Of a DNA stretch of 64,000 nt, positions 52,071-61,776 are shown piece by piece (position 1 is the stretch's first letter; every line of letters begins with the position of its first letter). This DNA comes from Akkermansiaceae bacterium (GTDB taxonomy: Bacteria; Verrucomicrobiota; Verrucomicrobiia; Verrucomicrobiales; DEV007), in contig JACKQE010000006.1 of assembly GCA_024233005.1 (NCBI GenBank), positions 203,710-267,709 of the forward strand. The letters are read 5' to 3'. A model generated the notes under the pieces. The model had not been told where the DNA came from. It ran no database searches and saw only the letters and a list, made by a program, of their open reading frames with translations. A program made the translations under genes and the position numbers.

Positions 52071-53234
52071 ATGAAAACGCGCCTATCATCAGTCATCGCC
52101 TGGATCGCCTGGATCGGAGCCCCATTGGCTCTACCCGCGCAAGGCGCACCACCGGAGCCCCCACCCGCCAAAAAGCCACCGGCAGAGCAGGACGCCCAAC
52201 CCGACAAACCACACCCCAAAGATCCTGGAGAAGGGCACGGCAAGCCCAAGGTTGAGCGCCATGAAGAAAAACGGACCTTCCTCGGCGTGGTGATCTCCCC
52301 GGTCTCGCAACCTCTGGCGGACCACTTGGGATTGCCCGAGGGGTTCGGTCTTCAGGTCGACCATGTCATGAAGGACAGTCCGGGAGCACTTGCGGACATT
52401 CAAGAACATGACATCCTGACCAAATTCGATGACCAACTCCTGACCACACCCGAGCATCTCGCTCTGCTGGTGAAGTCCAAAAAAGCCGGCACCAATGTTC
52501 AGCTGACACTGATTCGACGGGGCAAGGAACAGACCGTCGCCACGGTCCTCCAGGAAAAGTCCTTCCCGGTCGAGGAGACCCCCGGCCACGGAGGCCCCGG
52601 CTGGGGCAAAGCCTATGGATTCGAGCGGATGCCCGAAGAAATCCGCAAGCACCTTGATGAAGCCGTGCGCCACATGCCTTGGCAGGGATTCCCCGGAGGA
52701 GAAATGCCGCCTGGATTCAACCCCCCCGGTCGTGGCACTCCTCCCATGAACCATCCCCGGCCCAATGAGCCGGAGGCCAAGCAACCCAAAAAGCCGCAGT
52801 CCCCCCATTCTCCGGAACAACCCGGCAAACCATCAGAGAGCCCCAAACCTTCCCAGTCTCCCGAGAAACCGGCGTCCGCTGACAAACCACCCCAGATATC
52901 GGTGCGTCCCGGCTTCCCGGTGTCTGTTTTCGCCGCCGCCTCCATGGTGCAGATCAACAATCCTGAAGGATCGGTTTCCATATCCTCCAAGGATGGCAAG
53001 CACAGCATCACGATCAAAAACAAGACGAACGAAACCATCTATGACGGGGACTATGATCCCGCCAAAGGTTCGCAAGGCCTGCCTGAAAAGGCACAGGAAA
53101 CTTTAAAAGAAATGAAACTGGACGATCTCAAAGTCATCGTGCCTCCCACTCCGGACGGACCACCGGCCGCCAAAGGAGAGGGCATTTCCAGCCCCCGCCC
53201 TTCCACCCCAAAGCGCTCCACCGAGCTTTTTTAA
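52071..53234 (+). CDS. Exported PDZ-domain protein with Pro/Lys-rich linker
   Basis: A 387-residue exported protein. A signal peptide (MKTRLSSVIAWIAWIGAPLA) begins at 52071. After a Pro/Lys-rich stretch comes one PDZ domain at about residues 65-160: TFLGVVISPVSQPLADHLGL, GFGLQVDHVMKDSPGALADI and EHDILTKFDDQLLTTPEHLA are the carboxylate-binding and peptide-groove segments. No protease triad is present, so it is not a DegP-type protease itself. The second half is Pro/Gly-rich, followed by a beta-rich tail (ASMVQINNPEGSVSISSKDG). It could recognise misfolded or processed extracytoplasmic proteins. A hairpin terminator follows 50 bases downstream. Confidence 0.8.
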   Translation: MKTRLSSVIAWIAWIGAPLALPAQGAPPEPPPAKKPPAEQDAQPDKPHPKDPGEGHGKPKVERHEEKRTFLGVVISPVSQPLADHLGLPEGFGLQVDHVMKDSPGALADIQEHDILTKFDDQLLTTPEHLALLVKSKKAGTNVQLTLIRRGKEQTVATVLQEKSFPVEETPGHGGPGWGKAYGFERMPEEIRKHLDEAVRHMPWQGFPGGEMPPGFNPPGRGTPPMNHPRPNEPEAKQPKKPQSPHSPEQPGKPSESPKPSQSPEKPASADKPPQISVRPGFPVSVFAAASMVQINNPEGSVSISSKDGKHSITIKNKTNETIYDGDYDPAKGSQGLPEKAQETLKEMKLDDLKVIVPPTPDGPPAAKGEGISSPRPSTPKRSTELF

Positions 53235-53283
53235 CTTCCCCCCAGAAAGAAGCCCGGATGCCCGACCCCTGGGTATCCGGCAG

Positions 53284-53325
53284 GAGCCGCAGCCGGCGTA
53301 CCCTCCGCAGGCTGCGGCTCTATTT
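53284..53325 (+). terminator. Candidate terminator after the PDZ gene
   Basis: An 11-base-pair stem (GAGCCGCAGCC at 53284-53294 with GGCTGCGGCTC at 53310-53320) and a 15-base loop is followed by TATTT. The U tract is weak, so termination may be partial. Confidence 0.55.
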
Positions 53326-53514
53326 GTGCCACCCGTCATGGCCGGGACCCTTTCCACCGTCGAGGCAGTCAGTTCCATGGAATGAGCCCGGCCTCCGGTC
53401 CCCTTGGAAACTTCCCGATTCGGGGAATGAAGATTCCATGAGAATCCTCTGCGAGCTTGGCAAGAGGTAGGAAGTTCGCTATGATGGCTGCTTTTTCCCC
53501 TCCCCAAGACTGAC

Positions 53515-55236
53515 ATGTTTTCTGAAGGCAGCCATCTTCCTCCTCCAGTGCATTACTGGCAGGATCACCGTGGCTTGGGTTCCCCATTGGCCGTCATCAG
53601 CCGCCATGTTCGAAAACATTCTTTGCCGCTGCCTGACAGAGCGGTGGCAGAACTCGCAGCCCGCACCGGGCTCCTCGAATCCACCGTCCGGCGGGCCGCT
53701 GAGTATTACCGATCCATGGCAGCCCGGGAGGACCACCCTCCCCTCATGGTTTGTCAGGGCACCGCCTGCAGATTGGCGGGCTCCGGCAAATTGCGGGAGT
53801 CCTTGGAAAAACGCAAGCTGAGCTGCCATGGGGTGGCTTGTCTCGGCTACTGTGACGCGGCTCCGGCTCTGCTCGACGAGCGGGACGCCGCCTACACGGG
53901 TGACGCAGCGTCTGAATTTGATGAGCACCGCGGATTTTCCCAATCGATCCTAGGGCATCCCCTGCCCCGGATGGAGTCGCTCTCCGCCACTCCACTGATC
54001 CTGCCCCGACTGCTTCAAGGAGGTGCCGCCACGCTGAAAGAAGCCCTGTCGATGGGTGTCTATGAGGGCCTCCGTTCGGCGTTGCAACAGCCGGGACAGG
54101 TCATGCTGGATCTGATGACCGCGTCCGGCTTGTCAGGAAGCCAAGGCCGGGTCGCCCCGCGATGGCACACCTGCGCGGCCACCGATGCCGTCGATCGCTA
54201 CGTGATCGGCCACGCCCATGCAGGCACCTCGGGGGCCGTGGTGGACCGGCTCCTCCTTGAGCGTGATCCCCACTCAGTTTTGGAGGGTCTCGCCCTGGCG
54301 GCGCGAGCGGTGGGTGCGAGCCATGGCATCCTTTTCATCCCAGCCGACTATCCGCAGGCATTGCAGCAAACAGAGGCCGCCATCCGGGAGGCGACGGCGG
54401 CCAATTTACTCGGTCGGAATATTCTGAGGAGCCATTGGTCCTTCCAAGTTTCCCTATTCCCCGGGGCCGCGCGATGCGCGGGAGGAGAAGCGACCACCTT
54501 AATCGACGCCATCGAAACCCTGCGGGGGCAGGCCCGCCCCCAGCCTCCGGCTCCGGAAGTGGCCGGTCTTCACCGCCTGCCAACCCTGGTCGAACCCCTG
54601 GAAACGTTGGTCCAGCTGGGCACCCTTGCCAAAGATGGCAGTGAGGCCTGGACAGCGCAAGGAACAGCGGAATGCCCTGGAACCCGTGTCTTTTGCTTGA
54701 ACCAGGGATTCGCACAGCCCGGATTGGTGGAGGTGCCCCATGGACACAACCTGCGCGACCTCATTGAGAACTGGGCCGGAGGCGGAGCCATGGGATCCCC
54801 CCTCGAGGCCCTGATACTGGGGGGGCTCGGCGGCAGCCTCCTCGGGCCGGGAGAGTGGGACTTTCCGCTTTGTCCCTCCCGGATGACCGCAAGCGGTTTA
54901 CGCCTTGGTAATGGCTCCCTCGTGGCAATTGCCCAGACGGCCGACCTTCGTGACGTGCTAAGCCATTTTCTCGAATACATGGATGGGGAATCCTGCGGAA
55001 AGTGCACGCCCTGCCGGCTTGGTCCGGCCGGAATCGTCTCCCTTGCAGCGCGCTATGAACGCCTCGCGAGGGTGGATCGCAAACCCCGGGACGCCACCCG
55101 GGCCAGGCGCGACCTGGAAACGCTGTTCCATACCATGGAACTGGGAAGTCTCTGTTCTTTTGGTCAAGATCTGCCGGGCCCCATGCGCCGGTTCATCGAC
55201 CTGTTCTGGGACCGTATTTTCACCAAGACGTCCTGA
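53515..55236 (+). CDS. Formate dehydrogenase FdsB-like subunit, fused NuoE-NuoF type, with degenerate FMN/NADH site
   Basis: A 573-residue subunit. Residues about 1-120 form a NuoE/thioredoxin-like [2Fe-2S] domain with C80, C85, C109 and C113 (VCQGTACRLAG, GVACLGYC). The rest follows the NuoF order, ending with the [4Fe-4S] site C494, C497, C500 and C547 (SCGKCTPCRLG, SLCSFGQ). The FMN/NADH region is altered: the usual GRGGAGFPTG loop reads GSQGRVAPRW (208-217), and the NADEGEPGTF loop reads HAHAGTSGAV. LLLERDPHSVLEGLAL and GGEATTLIDAIETLRGQARP show the remaining NuoF homology. It probably passes electrons between the formate dehydrogenase and a partner, perhaps without binding FMN or NADH. 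It starts 12 bases before its partner. Confidence 0.82.
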   Translation: MFSEGSHLPPPVHYWQDHRGLGSPLAVISRHVRKHSLPLPDRAVAELAARTGLLESTVRRAAEYYRSMAAREDHPPLMVCQGTACRLAGSGKLRESLEKRKLSCHGVACLGYCDAAPALLDERDAAYTGDAASEFDEHRGFSQSILGHPLPRMESLSATPLILPRLLQGGAATLKEALSMGVYEGLRSALQQPGQVMLDLMTASGLSGSQGRVAPRWHTCAATDAVDRYVIGHAHAGTSGAVVDRLLLERDPHSVLEGLALAARAVGASHGILFIPADYPQALQQTEAAIREATAANLLGRNILRSHWSFQVSLFPGAARCAGGEATTLIDAIETLRGQARPQPPAPEVAGLHRLPTLVEPLETLVQLGTLAKDGSEAWTAQGTAECPGTRVFCLNQGFAQPGLVEVPHGHNLRDLIENWAGGGAMGSPLEALILGGLGGSLLGPGEWDFPLCPSRMTASGLRLGNGSLVAIAQTADLRDVLSHFLEYMDGESCGKCTPCRLGPAGIVSLAARYERLARVDRKPRDATRARRDLETLFHTMELGSLCSFGQDLPGPMRRFIDLFWDRIFTKTS

Positions 55237-55247
55237 TCTCTTTCCTC

Positions 55248-57965
55248 ATGCCCGCCGTCGACCATACACCGCTCCCTTCCTTGGCTTTGATCAATGGACG
55301 CGAGCTGACGGTCAGCCCGGGCGAAACCATTTTGCAGGCAGCCCGCCGCCTTGGGATTGACATCCCGACACTTTGTCACCACGACCGCCTCTCTCCTGAG
55401 GGTGGTTGCCGCATGTGCGTGGTGAAATGTGCCGGTCACCCGAGACCCCTCGCCGCTTGCCACACCCCTTTGGAACCGGGCATGGAAATCCTGACCCACC
55501 ACCGCGAGGTGGAACGGATCCGGAAAACACTGCTCACTCTCCAATTGACGACAGCTGGAGAGTCAGGTCTGGAGCCGGGAGTGATCCGGGAAGGCAGATT
55601 CACCGAACTGCTGGTTTCTCATGGGTTTTCTTTGCCACGGCGCACGCCCCCTCCGGTCAAGACGGATACCTCCCATCCCTATTTGCGCTGGCAGCCATCG
55701 GCCTGCGTCTCCTGCCGGCTGTGCCTCAACACTTGCGAGCAGATCGCGGGGCATTTCGTCTTTGGCATGGAAAAGCTCGGAGCGGCGTCCCGGCTCACCA
55801 TCGATGGCAAGGCGGGATTCAATGGGGGTGCCTGCTCCAGTTGCGGCGCTTGCGTCGATGTTTGCCCCACCGGCGCCATCTCCGACCGGGACCGCGAAAA
55901 ACCTAGAAACCGCCGAGAGACGAATCCCGCCCCTCCCGTGGAAACGGTCTGCGGCTATTGTGGGACCGGCTGCCGGATGATCGTTCATACTGACAAAAGG
56001 GGCGACGTCGGCCACATTGACGGAGTCCCCAATGCCGCGGTCAACCATGGTGACCTGTGCGTGAAAGGACGCTTTGCCCATGGCTGGCATCATGCCTTCG
56101 ACCGGCTGCGCCGCCCCATGCTACGTTCCGGCGCGGCATTCAGCGCCGTTCCCTGGGATCAGGCGACCGCGCTGGTTGCCTCTCGGTTCCAAGAGATTGC
56201 CGCCGCCTCGGGCCCCGACTCCATCGCCGCTCTGGTTTCCGGCAGAACGAGCAATGAAGCCGCTTACCTGATGCAGAAATTCATGCGGGGAGTCATTGGC
56301 ACCAACAACATCGATTCCTGCTCCCGACTCTGCCATTCGGCCTCCGAGCTGGCTCTTTCCTGGATGCTGGGCAGCGGTTCCGCTTCAGCCTGTTTTGACG
56401 ATATTGAATTGGCAGGATGTCTCCTCGTCTTTGGCACCAATCCCACCGAGTCACACCCCATATTGGGCGCCAGACTCAAGCAGGCCGCGCTGCATGGCGT
56501 GCCCCTGATCGTGGTCGATCCCCGCCGCACGGATCTCTCGGACTTTGCGACGCTCCATTTGCCGGTCAAACCGGGGACCAATGTCTCGCTCATCAACATT
56601 CTGTGCCGTCTCGTCCTGGAGGCTTACGGGGAAACGACGGCCGCCCAGGTTGGGGCCCCTGGTCTGGAGTTCGAAGCCTGGCGCGACTTTGCGCTCTCCC
56701 TCCCCGTCCCGGAAGCGAGTGCCATCACCGGCGTTCAGGAGAGAGACCTCCGACTGGCAGCCCGAATCATAGCCGATTCCGCTCCATTGCTGACGCTCTA
56801 TGGCGCGGGCGTGACCCAGCATGTCCGGGGGACGGCGGGTGTCATTGCCCTGGCAAATCTCGCTCTTCTGACCAGGGGACTGGGACAGCCCGGTGGCGGT
56901 TTGCTCCCCCTCCGCGGCCAGAACAATGTGCAGGGAGTGAGTGACATGGGAGCCATGCCGGATCATTTCACCGGCTACCAACCGATCCGCTCCGCAGACA
57001 CCGGCACAAGGGTGGCGGAAACCCTCGGCTTCAATCTCCCAGGCAAAGCCGGGCTCACCGTCACCGAGCTTCCCGACGCCATCCTTGCAGGAAACGTGAG
57101 GGCGCTCTGGGTCATGGGAGAAAATCCCCTGCGCAGCCTGCCTGACACCGCCAAGACCCGAAGGGCCTTCGAGAAACTTGAATTTCTGGTCGTCCAGGAA
57201 ACCATCCTGACGGAGACCGGCAAGCTCGCCCACATCCTTCTCCCCGCCGCAGCCGGTTTTGAGATCGAAGGCACCTTCACGAATGCCGAACGGCGAATCC
57301 AACGGGTGCGCCCGGCGGTTGAAGCCCCTGGTGAGGCCCGCCCGGACTGGATCATCATTTCACAGGTCGCGCGAGCCTGCGGGGCCCACTGGCATTACCT
57401 CGGACCGGAAGACGTGATGCGGGAGGTCGGCCGGGCCACTCCAGAAACACACGGCGGCGTTTCCTATCAACGTCTCGAACAATCCCCCGACGGATTGCAG
57501 TGGCCGTGCCCCGACCCGGCACATCCCGGCACCAAGCGGCTTCACAGTGGGGGCTTTGCTCCCGGCAAAGGACGGTTCGTGCCGATCGACTATGAACCCA
57601 GTCCCGATCACCACCGGCAGGACTACCCGATCCTGCTCATCACCGGACGGGCTCTGGAACATCACAACTCCGGAGGAATGACCCTACGCACCCCGAATCA
57701 GGACCTCCCCACGGCACAGGGACTCGCCCTGCATCCGCACGATGCCGCCCGTCTGCTACTGGTTGACGGGGATGAAGCCACCGTTGAAAGTGCACAAGGC
57801 AGCCTTAGGGTCCGCGTCAGAATTTCCAATCGTCAATTGCCAGGCACCGCATTTTTGAGCATCCACGATGGCAGCAGACCTGCCAACCGGCTGGTCAGCG
57901 CCCTGCCCGATCCGGATTCCATGACCCCTCAGTACAAAGCCGTGGCGATCAAAATCTCCCGCTGA
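55248..57965 (+). CDS. Formate dehydrogenase alpha subunit, molybdenum/tungsten enzyme (FdsA/FdhA-like)
   Basis: A 905-residue catalytic subunit. An N-terminal [2Fe-2S] ferredoxin domain (TLCHHDRLSPEGGCRMCVVK, LAACHTPLEPG), a His-Cys cluster and [4Fe-4S] pairs (SACVSCRLCLNTCEQIAGHF, CSSCGACVDVCPTGAI) lead to the molybdopterin part, whose own [4Fe-4S] motif is CGYCGTGCRM. The catalytic residue is Cys362 in IDSCSRLCHSASELAL, followed by His as in formate dehydrogenases; it is encoded by a Cys codon, not selenocysteine. LLPLRGQNNVQGVSDMGAMP and LWVMGENPLRSLPDT are family signatures. The enzyme oxidises formate or reduces CO2. The FdsB-like gene lies directly upstream; no FdsG or accessory genes are in the window. 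Confidence 0.92.
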   Translation: MPAVDHTPLPSLALINGRELTVSPGETILQAARRLGIDIPTLCHHDRLSPEGGCRMCVVKCAGHPRPLAACHTPLEPGMEILTHHREVERIRKTLLTLQLTTAGESGLEPGVIREGRFTELLVSHGFSLPRRTPPPVKTDTSHPYLRWQPSACVSCRLCLNTCEQIAGHFVFGMEKLGAASRLTIDGKAGFNGGACSSCGACVDVCPTGAISDRDREKPRNRRETNPAPPVETVCGYCGTGCRMIVHTDKRGDVGHIDGVPNAAVNHGDLCVKGRFAHGWHHAFDRLRRPMLRSGAAFSAVPWDQATALVASRFQEIAAASGPDSIAALVSGRTSNEAAYLMQKFMRGVIGTNNIDSCSRLCHSASELALSWMLGSGSASACFDDIELAGCLLVFGTNPTESHPILGARLKQAALHGVPLIVVDPRRTDLSDFATLHLPVKPGTNVSLINILCRLVLEAYGETTAAQVGAPGLEFEAWRDFALSLPVPEASAITGVQERDLRLAARIIADSAPLLTLYGAGVTQHVRGTAGVIALANLALLTRGLGQPGGGLLPLRGQNNVQGVSDMGAMPDHFTGYQPIRSADTGTRVAETLGFNLPGKAGLTVTELPDAILAGNVRALWVMGENPLRSLPDTAKTRRAFEKLEFLVVQETILTETGKLAHILLPAAAGFEIEGTFTNAERRIQRVRPAVEAPGEARPDWIIISQVARACGAHWHYLGPEDVMREVGRATPETHGGVSYQRLEQSPDGLQWPCPDPAHPGTKRLHSGGFAPGKGRFVPIDYEPSPDHHRQDYPILLITGRALEHHNSGGMTLRTPNQDLPTAQGLALHPHDAARLLLVDGDEATVESAQGSLRVRVRISNRQLPGTAFLSIHDGSRPANRLVSALPDPDSMTPQYKAVAIKISR

Positions 57966-57975
57966 AGGCGCCGGG

Positions 57976-58338
57976 TCATTTCTGCAAAGAACACTCCAGC
58001 TCAAACCACTGCGGATTGAGGTCCGAGAGGGGCCCCCGGAGCTTGTCTAGTTCGGCGGCGGATCCGTGAAATTCAAGCCGCTCGATATCACTGATCTTCA
58101 GAGCTCTGGATAAAATGTCTCCTACATTTTCCAAATGGGCCAGCACGCCCTCACCACCACGGTAGGCCTCACGACAAAATACCAGATCCCCTCCAATCGA
58201 GAATTCATAGAACAGACAAGCCTCTTCGGTTGCTGTTTTGGAGATGAACTCTGCCATCAAGGCCTTGAATTCATTCAGTTTGCCGGGATGGACCCGGAAA
58301 TAAGGATGGATCGAAACGGTGTCAGAAAGGTATGTCAT
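57976..58338 (-). CDS. Antibiotic-biosynthesis-monooxygenase (ABM) fold protein
   Basis: A 120-residue single-domain protein with no signal peptide. HPYFRVHPGKLNEFKALMAE is the typical first strand and helix of ABM-fold dimeric alpha+beta barrel proteins, and TATEEACLFYEFSIGGDLVF is the second strand with the usual acidic/aromatic residues. ABM proteins oxidise small quinones or bind heme; others have no enzymatic role. Its stop lies ten bases from the formate dehydrogenase stop on the other strand. It is probably transcribed alone. The substrate is unknown. Confidence 0.8.
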   Translation of the reverse strand: MTYLSDTVSIHPYFRVHPGKLNEFKALMAEFISKTATEEACLFYEFSIGGDLVFCREAYRGGEGVLAHLENVGDILSRALKISDIERLEFHGSAAELDKLRGPLSDLNPQWFELECSLQK

Positions 58339-58720
58339 GGAGGGTGGTGGGATGAACTGATCGATGAACTTCCGGAGGACTCGCTGCCGCCCGATTGGGC
58401 TGGCGCTCTGCTTCCGAAGTTCCTTGAAGAATGGGGTTCCTTTTTGAAGAATGCCTTGCGACGATCCTTTTGGATGGCGTGCGCGTTATTTTCCTGCCCA
58501 GCAATCCTGGGGAAATGGAAGATAATGCGGGGCTCACCGGAGCTGATTTTGGGCCTTCCTTTGTGCGGGTCAAGACATTTTGGCCGACCCAATGATCGGC
58601 CCCATCCAGCCAGATCCCACGCATTTTCGCCATTGCAACGGCTCCACCGTCCTGATACGGTGGTTGTTCCCATCCTTTGGATTTGCCTCGAAGGGCAGTC
58701 CCCCCTAATTGCGAACCAGC
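58339..58720. other. 382-base divergent intergenic region, no gene seen
   Basis: Long open frames cross this region on both strands (one reaching into the DUF1080 gene on the minus strand), but their translations are Arg/Pro/Ser-rich without protein signature and they overlap genes. No RNA gene, inverted repeat or promoter could be supported. Confidence 0.55.
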
Positions 58721-60334
58721 ATGAAGTTCACCCACTTTCCCACGTTTCTGGCCGCTTTCGGTGTTCTTGGGTTCTTCGTCTTTGTCTCGGCGCAGGGGCA
58801 GAACAAACCTGGCGAGAATGAACCCGCACCCGAAAAGCCGGAAATCAGCCAGGGGGATTGGGCTAGTCTGTTTGATGGCAAAACCTTGGAAGGATGGGAC
58901 GGAGATCCCGCGCTGTGGCGTGTCGAAGAAGGCTGCATCACCGGCGAGACCACGGCGGACAAGCCTCTCGAATACAATTCCTTCCATCAGTGGGCCGATG
59001 GACAACTCGACGATTTTGAGTTGAAGCTGGATTTCCGCATCCAAGGAGGCAACTCCGGGGTCCAGGTTCGCAGTTTTGCACTGGGCAAACCCCACTCCAT
59101 CGGCGGCTACCAAGCGGACATCGACTTTTCCAATGCGTGGTCCGGCTCATGGTACGGTGAGCAATACCGTGGCATTTTGGCGAAACGCGGCCAGAAAACC
59201 ACGATCGGTGAGGATGGCAAACCCACCGAAACCGGGGAGACCGGATCCCCTGAGACTCTGTCCCAAAACATCAAAGCAGGAGACTGGAATGAGATGCTGA
59301 TCACCGCCCGGGGCAACAAACTCTCCCTGTCGGTCAACGGGATCCTCATGTCTGAAATGGTGGATGAGGACACGGACAGCCGACGGCGTCAGGGGCTGCT
59401 CGCCCTGCAACTCCACAAAGGGCCTCCGATGAAGGTCCAATTTCGCAACATTGTGGTCAAACGCCTCCCGCTCGGAGGGAATGTCAAAAAAATTGTCTTC
59501 ATCGCGGGCCCCCCGAGCCATCCGCCCCGGCAACACGAACACAATGCCGGCACCGAGTTGGCGGCCCGGCTCCTCAATGAAAATCATCCTGACAAAGTCC
59601 TCGCCACGGTTTACCACAACCGTTGGCCCAGTGACCCGAGCGCATTCCAGAATGCCGACGCGGTGATCATTCATGGCGACGGGGGCTCCCGCCAACCGGC
59701 TTACTGGCACCGCCAACAGGTGCAGACTCTGGCGGACCGGGGAGTGGGGATCGGGTGCATCCACTATGCGGTGGAAATGCTGCCCGGAGAATCCAACGAT
59801 TCGCTGATCTCCTGGATCGGGGGGGCCTTTGAAATCAACCAATCGGTCAATCCTCACTGGGAAGCAACGTTCACCTCTCTCCCGGACCATCCGGTCGCCC
59901 GCGGTGTCCAGCCGTTCAAAATCAACGATGAATGGTATTTCAACATGCGGTTTGCACCGGGAATGAAAGGCGTGACCCCCATTCTGAGCGCCATTCCGGG
60001 TCCGGAGACCATGACCCGTCCTGACGGCGAACATTCCGGCAATCCGGGAGTGCGCAAGATGGTGGCCGACCAAGTCCCCCAGCATCTCTGCTGGGTCAAG
60101 GAACGGGACAACGGAGGTCGCGGCTTCGGATTCACGGGCTGCCACTTCCATGACAACTGGGCCAATGATTCTTTCCGCAAAACTCTATTGAATGCCATTT
60201 GTTGGGTGGCCAAAGTGGACATTCCAAGCGGTGGCATCGACTCTCCCGCTCTGACGCAGTCTGACTTGGATGCCAATCTCGACCCCAAACCGGCACCCAA
60301 GCCAAAAGTCCCCGCCAAAGCACTGAATCCCTGA
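58721..60334 (+). CDS. Exported DUF1080 (3-keto-disaccharide hydrolase-like) plus ThuA-domain protein
   Basis: A 537-residue exported protein starting at 58721 (signal MKFTHFPTFLAAFGVLGFFV); an upstream TTG is less likely. Residues about 45-250 form the DUF1080 LamG-like fold (SLFDGKTLEGWDGDPALWRV, FELKLDFRIQGGNSGVQVRS, SLSVNGILMSEMVDED). DUF1080 proteins include 3-keto-glycoside hydrolases. The C-terminal half is a ThuA-like class-I glutamine amidotransferase fold (KKIVFIAGPPSHPPRQHEHN, GVGIGCIHYAVEMLPGESN), as in trehalose utilisation, with HPVARGVQPFKINDEWYFNM typical of this fusion. The Gfo/Idh/MocA gene follows 36 bases on and makes an operon that probably handles 3-keto sugars. Confidence 0.9.
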   Translation: MKFTHFPTFLAAFGVLGFFVFVSAQGQNKPGENEPAPEKPEISQGDWASLFDGKTLEGWDGDPALWRVEEGCITGETTADKPLEYNSFHQWADGQLDDFELKLDFRIQGGNSGVQVRSFALGKPHSIGGYQADIDFSNAWSGSWYGEQYRGILAKRGQKTTIGEDGKPTETGETGSPETLSQNIKAGDWNEMLITARGNKLSLSVNGILMSEMVDEDTDSRRRQGLLALQLHKGPPMKVQFRNIVVKRLPLGGNVKKIVFIAGPPSHPPRQHEHNAGTELAARLLNENHPDKVLATVYHNRWPSDPSAFQNADAVIIHGDGGSRQPAYWHRQQVQTLADRGVGIGCIHYAVEMLPGESNDSLISWIGGAFEINQSVNPHWEATFTSLPDHPVARGVQPFKINDEWYFNMRFAPGMKGVTPILSAIPGPETMTRPDGEHSGNPGVRKMVADQVPQHLCWVKERDNGGRGFGFTGCHFHDNWANDSFRKTLLNAICWVAKVDIPSGGIDSPALTQSDLDANLDPKPAPKPKVPAKALNP

Positions 60335-60370
60335 ATTTTCATCGATATCAACCCAACCAACCCACCCGTC

Positions 60371-61744
60371 ATGAGCCACGAAACCACCCCTCATTCCCCA
60401 TCAAGCGTTGGCAGCGACCCGCTGACCAACCGTCGCAAATTCATCACCGGGGCCGCCGCCGTCGCCGGGGCCGCCGCTCTCCCCATCGAATTGAGCGCCC
60501 AGGTGGCGGGCAGTGATGAGATCAAAGTGGGCCTCATCGGATGTGGCGGCCGCGGCTCGGGTGCGGCCGCGCAAACACTGACCGTCGACGGATGCCGACT
60601 CATCGCCGTGGCGGACGCCTTCCAGGACCGTCTTGACGGTGGTCTGAACAACATCAAAGGCGGCATGGAAAAAGCCGGCCGCGGGGATCGTGTCGCGGTG
60701 ACAGACAAAAAATATGTCGGTCTCGACGCCTACAAGGAACTCATCGACAACGTCGATCTGGTGCTCGTAGCGACCCCTCCTGGGTTCCGTCCGATCCATT
60801 TTGAATACGCCGTCAATGCCGGCAAACACGTCTTCATGGAAAAGCCGGTTTGCGTGGATGCCTGGGGCTACAACAAAATCGTCAAGGCGGCCCAGGCCGC
60901 GGATGAAAAGGGATTGAAAGTCGTGGTAGGCCTGCAGAGGCATTACCAGAATGTCTACCGCGAAGCCTTCAAAAAGGTGCATGAAGAGGGCATGATTGGC
61001 GATATCGTCTCGGCCCAGGCCTGGTGGAATGGCTCGCGCCCATGGATCCGCGAGCGCAAGCCCGGGCAGACCGAGATGGAATACCAGATCATGAACTGGT
61101 ACCATTTCGCCTGGCTTTCGGGAGACCATATTTCCGAGCAGCACGTCCACAACATTGACGTCATCAACTGGTTCGTCAGCGGCAACAGCGAGAAAGGCGG
61201 ACATCCCGTCACCGCCCAAGGCCTTGGCGGCCGTTGCACCCGGGAGCCCTTGAGTGTCGGGGAAATCTTCGATCACCACTTCGTGGAGTTCCGCTATGAG
61301 AACGGAGTGATTCTCAACAGCCAGTGCCGGCACGCCAAAGGCGCCATGCCGAAAGTGGCCGAAGAGATTCAAGGCACGGAAGGCACTCTGTACCTTCAGA
61401 ATGGAAAGATTGTGGACCGAAAAGGCGCGACCAAATGGGAATACCGCGAACGCAATGCCCCGAATCCCTACCAGGTGGAGCATGACGAACTGCACGCCGC
61501 CATCCGGAACAAGACGCCCCTCAACAATGCCTACTATGGTGCCAACAGTTCGTTCACTTCCGCACTGGGTCGGATCGCAACTTACTCCGGGCAGCAGGTT
61601 TCCTGGGATGAAGCCGTGAAGTCGGACTTCAACATTGGACCGAAGGACTATGCCTTCGATGCGGAAGCCCCCGTCAAACCTGACGCCAACGGCAACTATG
61701 CCCTCCCCATCCCAGGAGAGACCAAAGTTCCTTGGAAGGCCTGA
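60371..61744 (+). CDS. Tat-exported Gfo/Idh/MocA family oxidoreductase
   Basis: A 457-residue NAD(P)-dependent oxidoreductase with a twin-arginine signal (LTNRRKFITGAAAVAGAAAL). The Rossmann motif is VGLIGCGGRGSGAAAQTLTV and the catalytic-lysine motif is HVFMEKPVCVDAWGYN. Later segments (WNGSRPWIRERKPGQTEMEY and SGDHISEQHVHNIDVINWFV) are typical of the Tat-exported members abundant in Planctomycetota and Verrucomicrobiota. Such enzymes oxidise or reduce sugar derivatives, often 3-keto forms. The DUF1080/ThuA gene is immediately upstream, so the two probably work on the same substrate. A strong terminator follows the gene. Confidence 0.9.
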   Translation: MSHETTPHSPSSVGSDPLTNRRKFITGAAAVAGAAALPIELSAQVAGSDEIKVGLIGCGGRGSGAAAQTLTVDGCRLIAVADAFQDRLDGGLNNIKGGMEKAGRGDRVAVTDKKYVGLDAYKELIDNVDLVLVATPPGFRPIHFEYAVNAGKHVFMEKPVCVDAWGYNKIVKAAQAADEKGLKVVVGLQRHYQNVYREAFKKVHEEGMIGDIVSAQAWWNGSRPWIRERKPGQTEMEYQIMNWYHFAWLSGDHISEQHVHNIDVINWFVSGNSEKGGHPVTAQGLGGRCTREPLSVGEIFDHHFVEFRYENGVILNSQCRHAKGAMPKVAEEIQGTEGTLYLQNGKIVDRKGATKWEYRERNAPNPYQVEHDELHAAIRNKTPLNNAYYGANSSFTSALGRIATYSGQQVSWDEAVKSDFNIGPKDYAFDAEAPVKPDANGNYALPIPGETKVPWKA

Positions 61745-61776
61745 CAATTTCCCGCACCGCCATGGAGCGGGACCGC

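Noticed and set aside
58322..59113. 263-codon minus-strand open frame crossing the intergenic region into the DUF1080 gene
   Set aside because: The product looks random and it overlaps two confidently placed genes.
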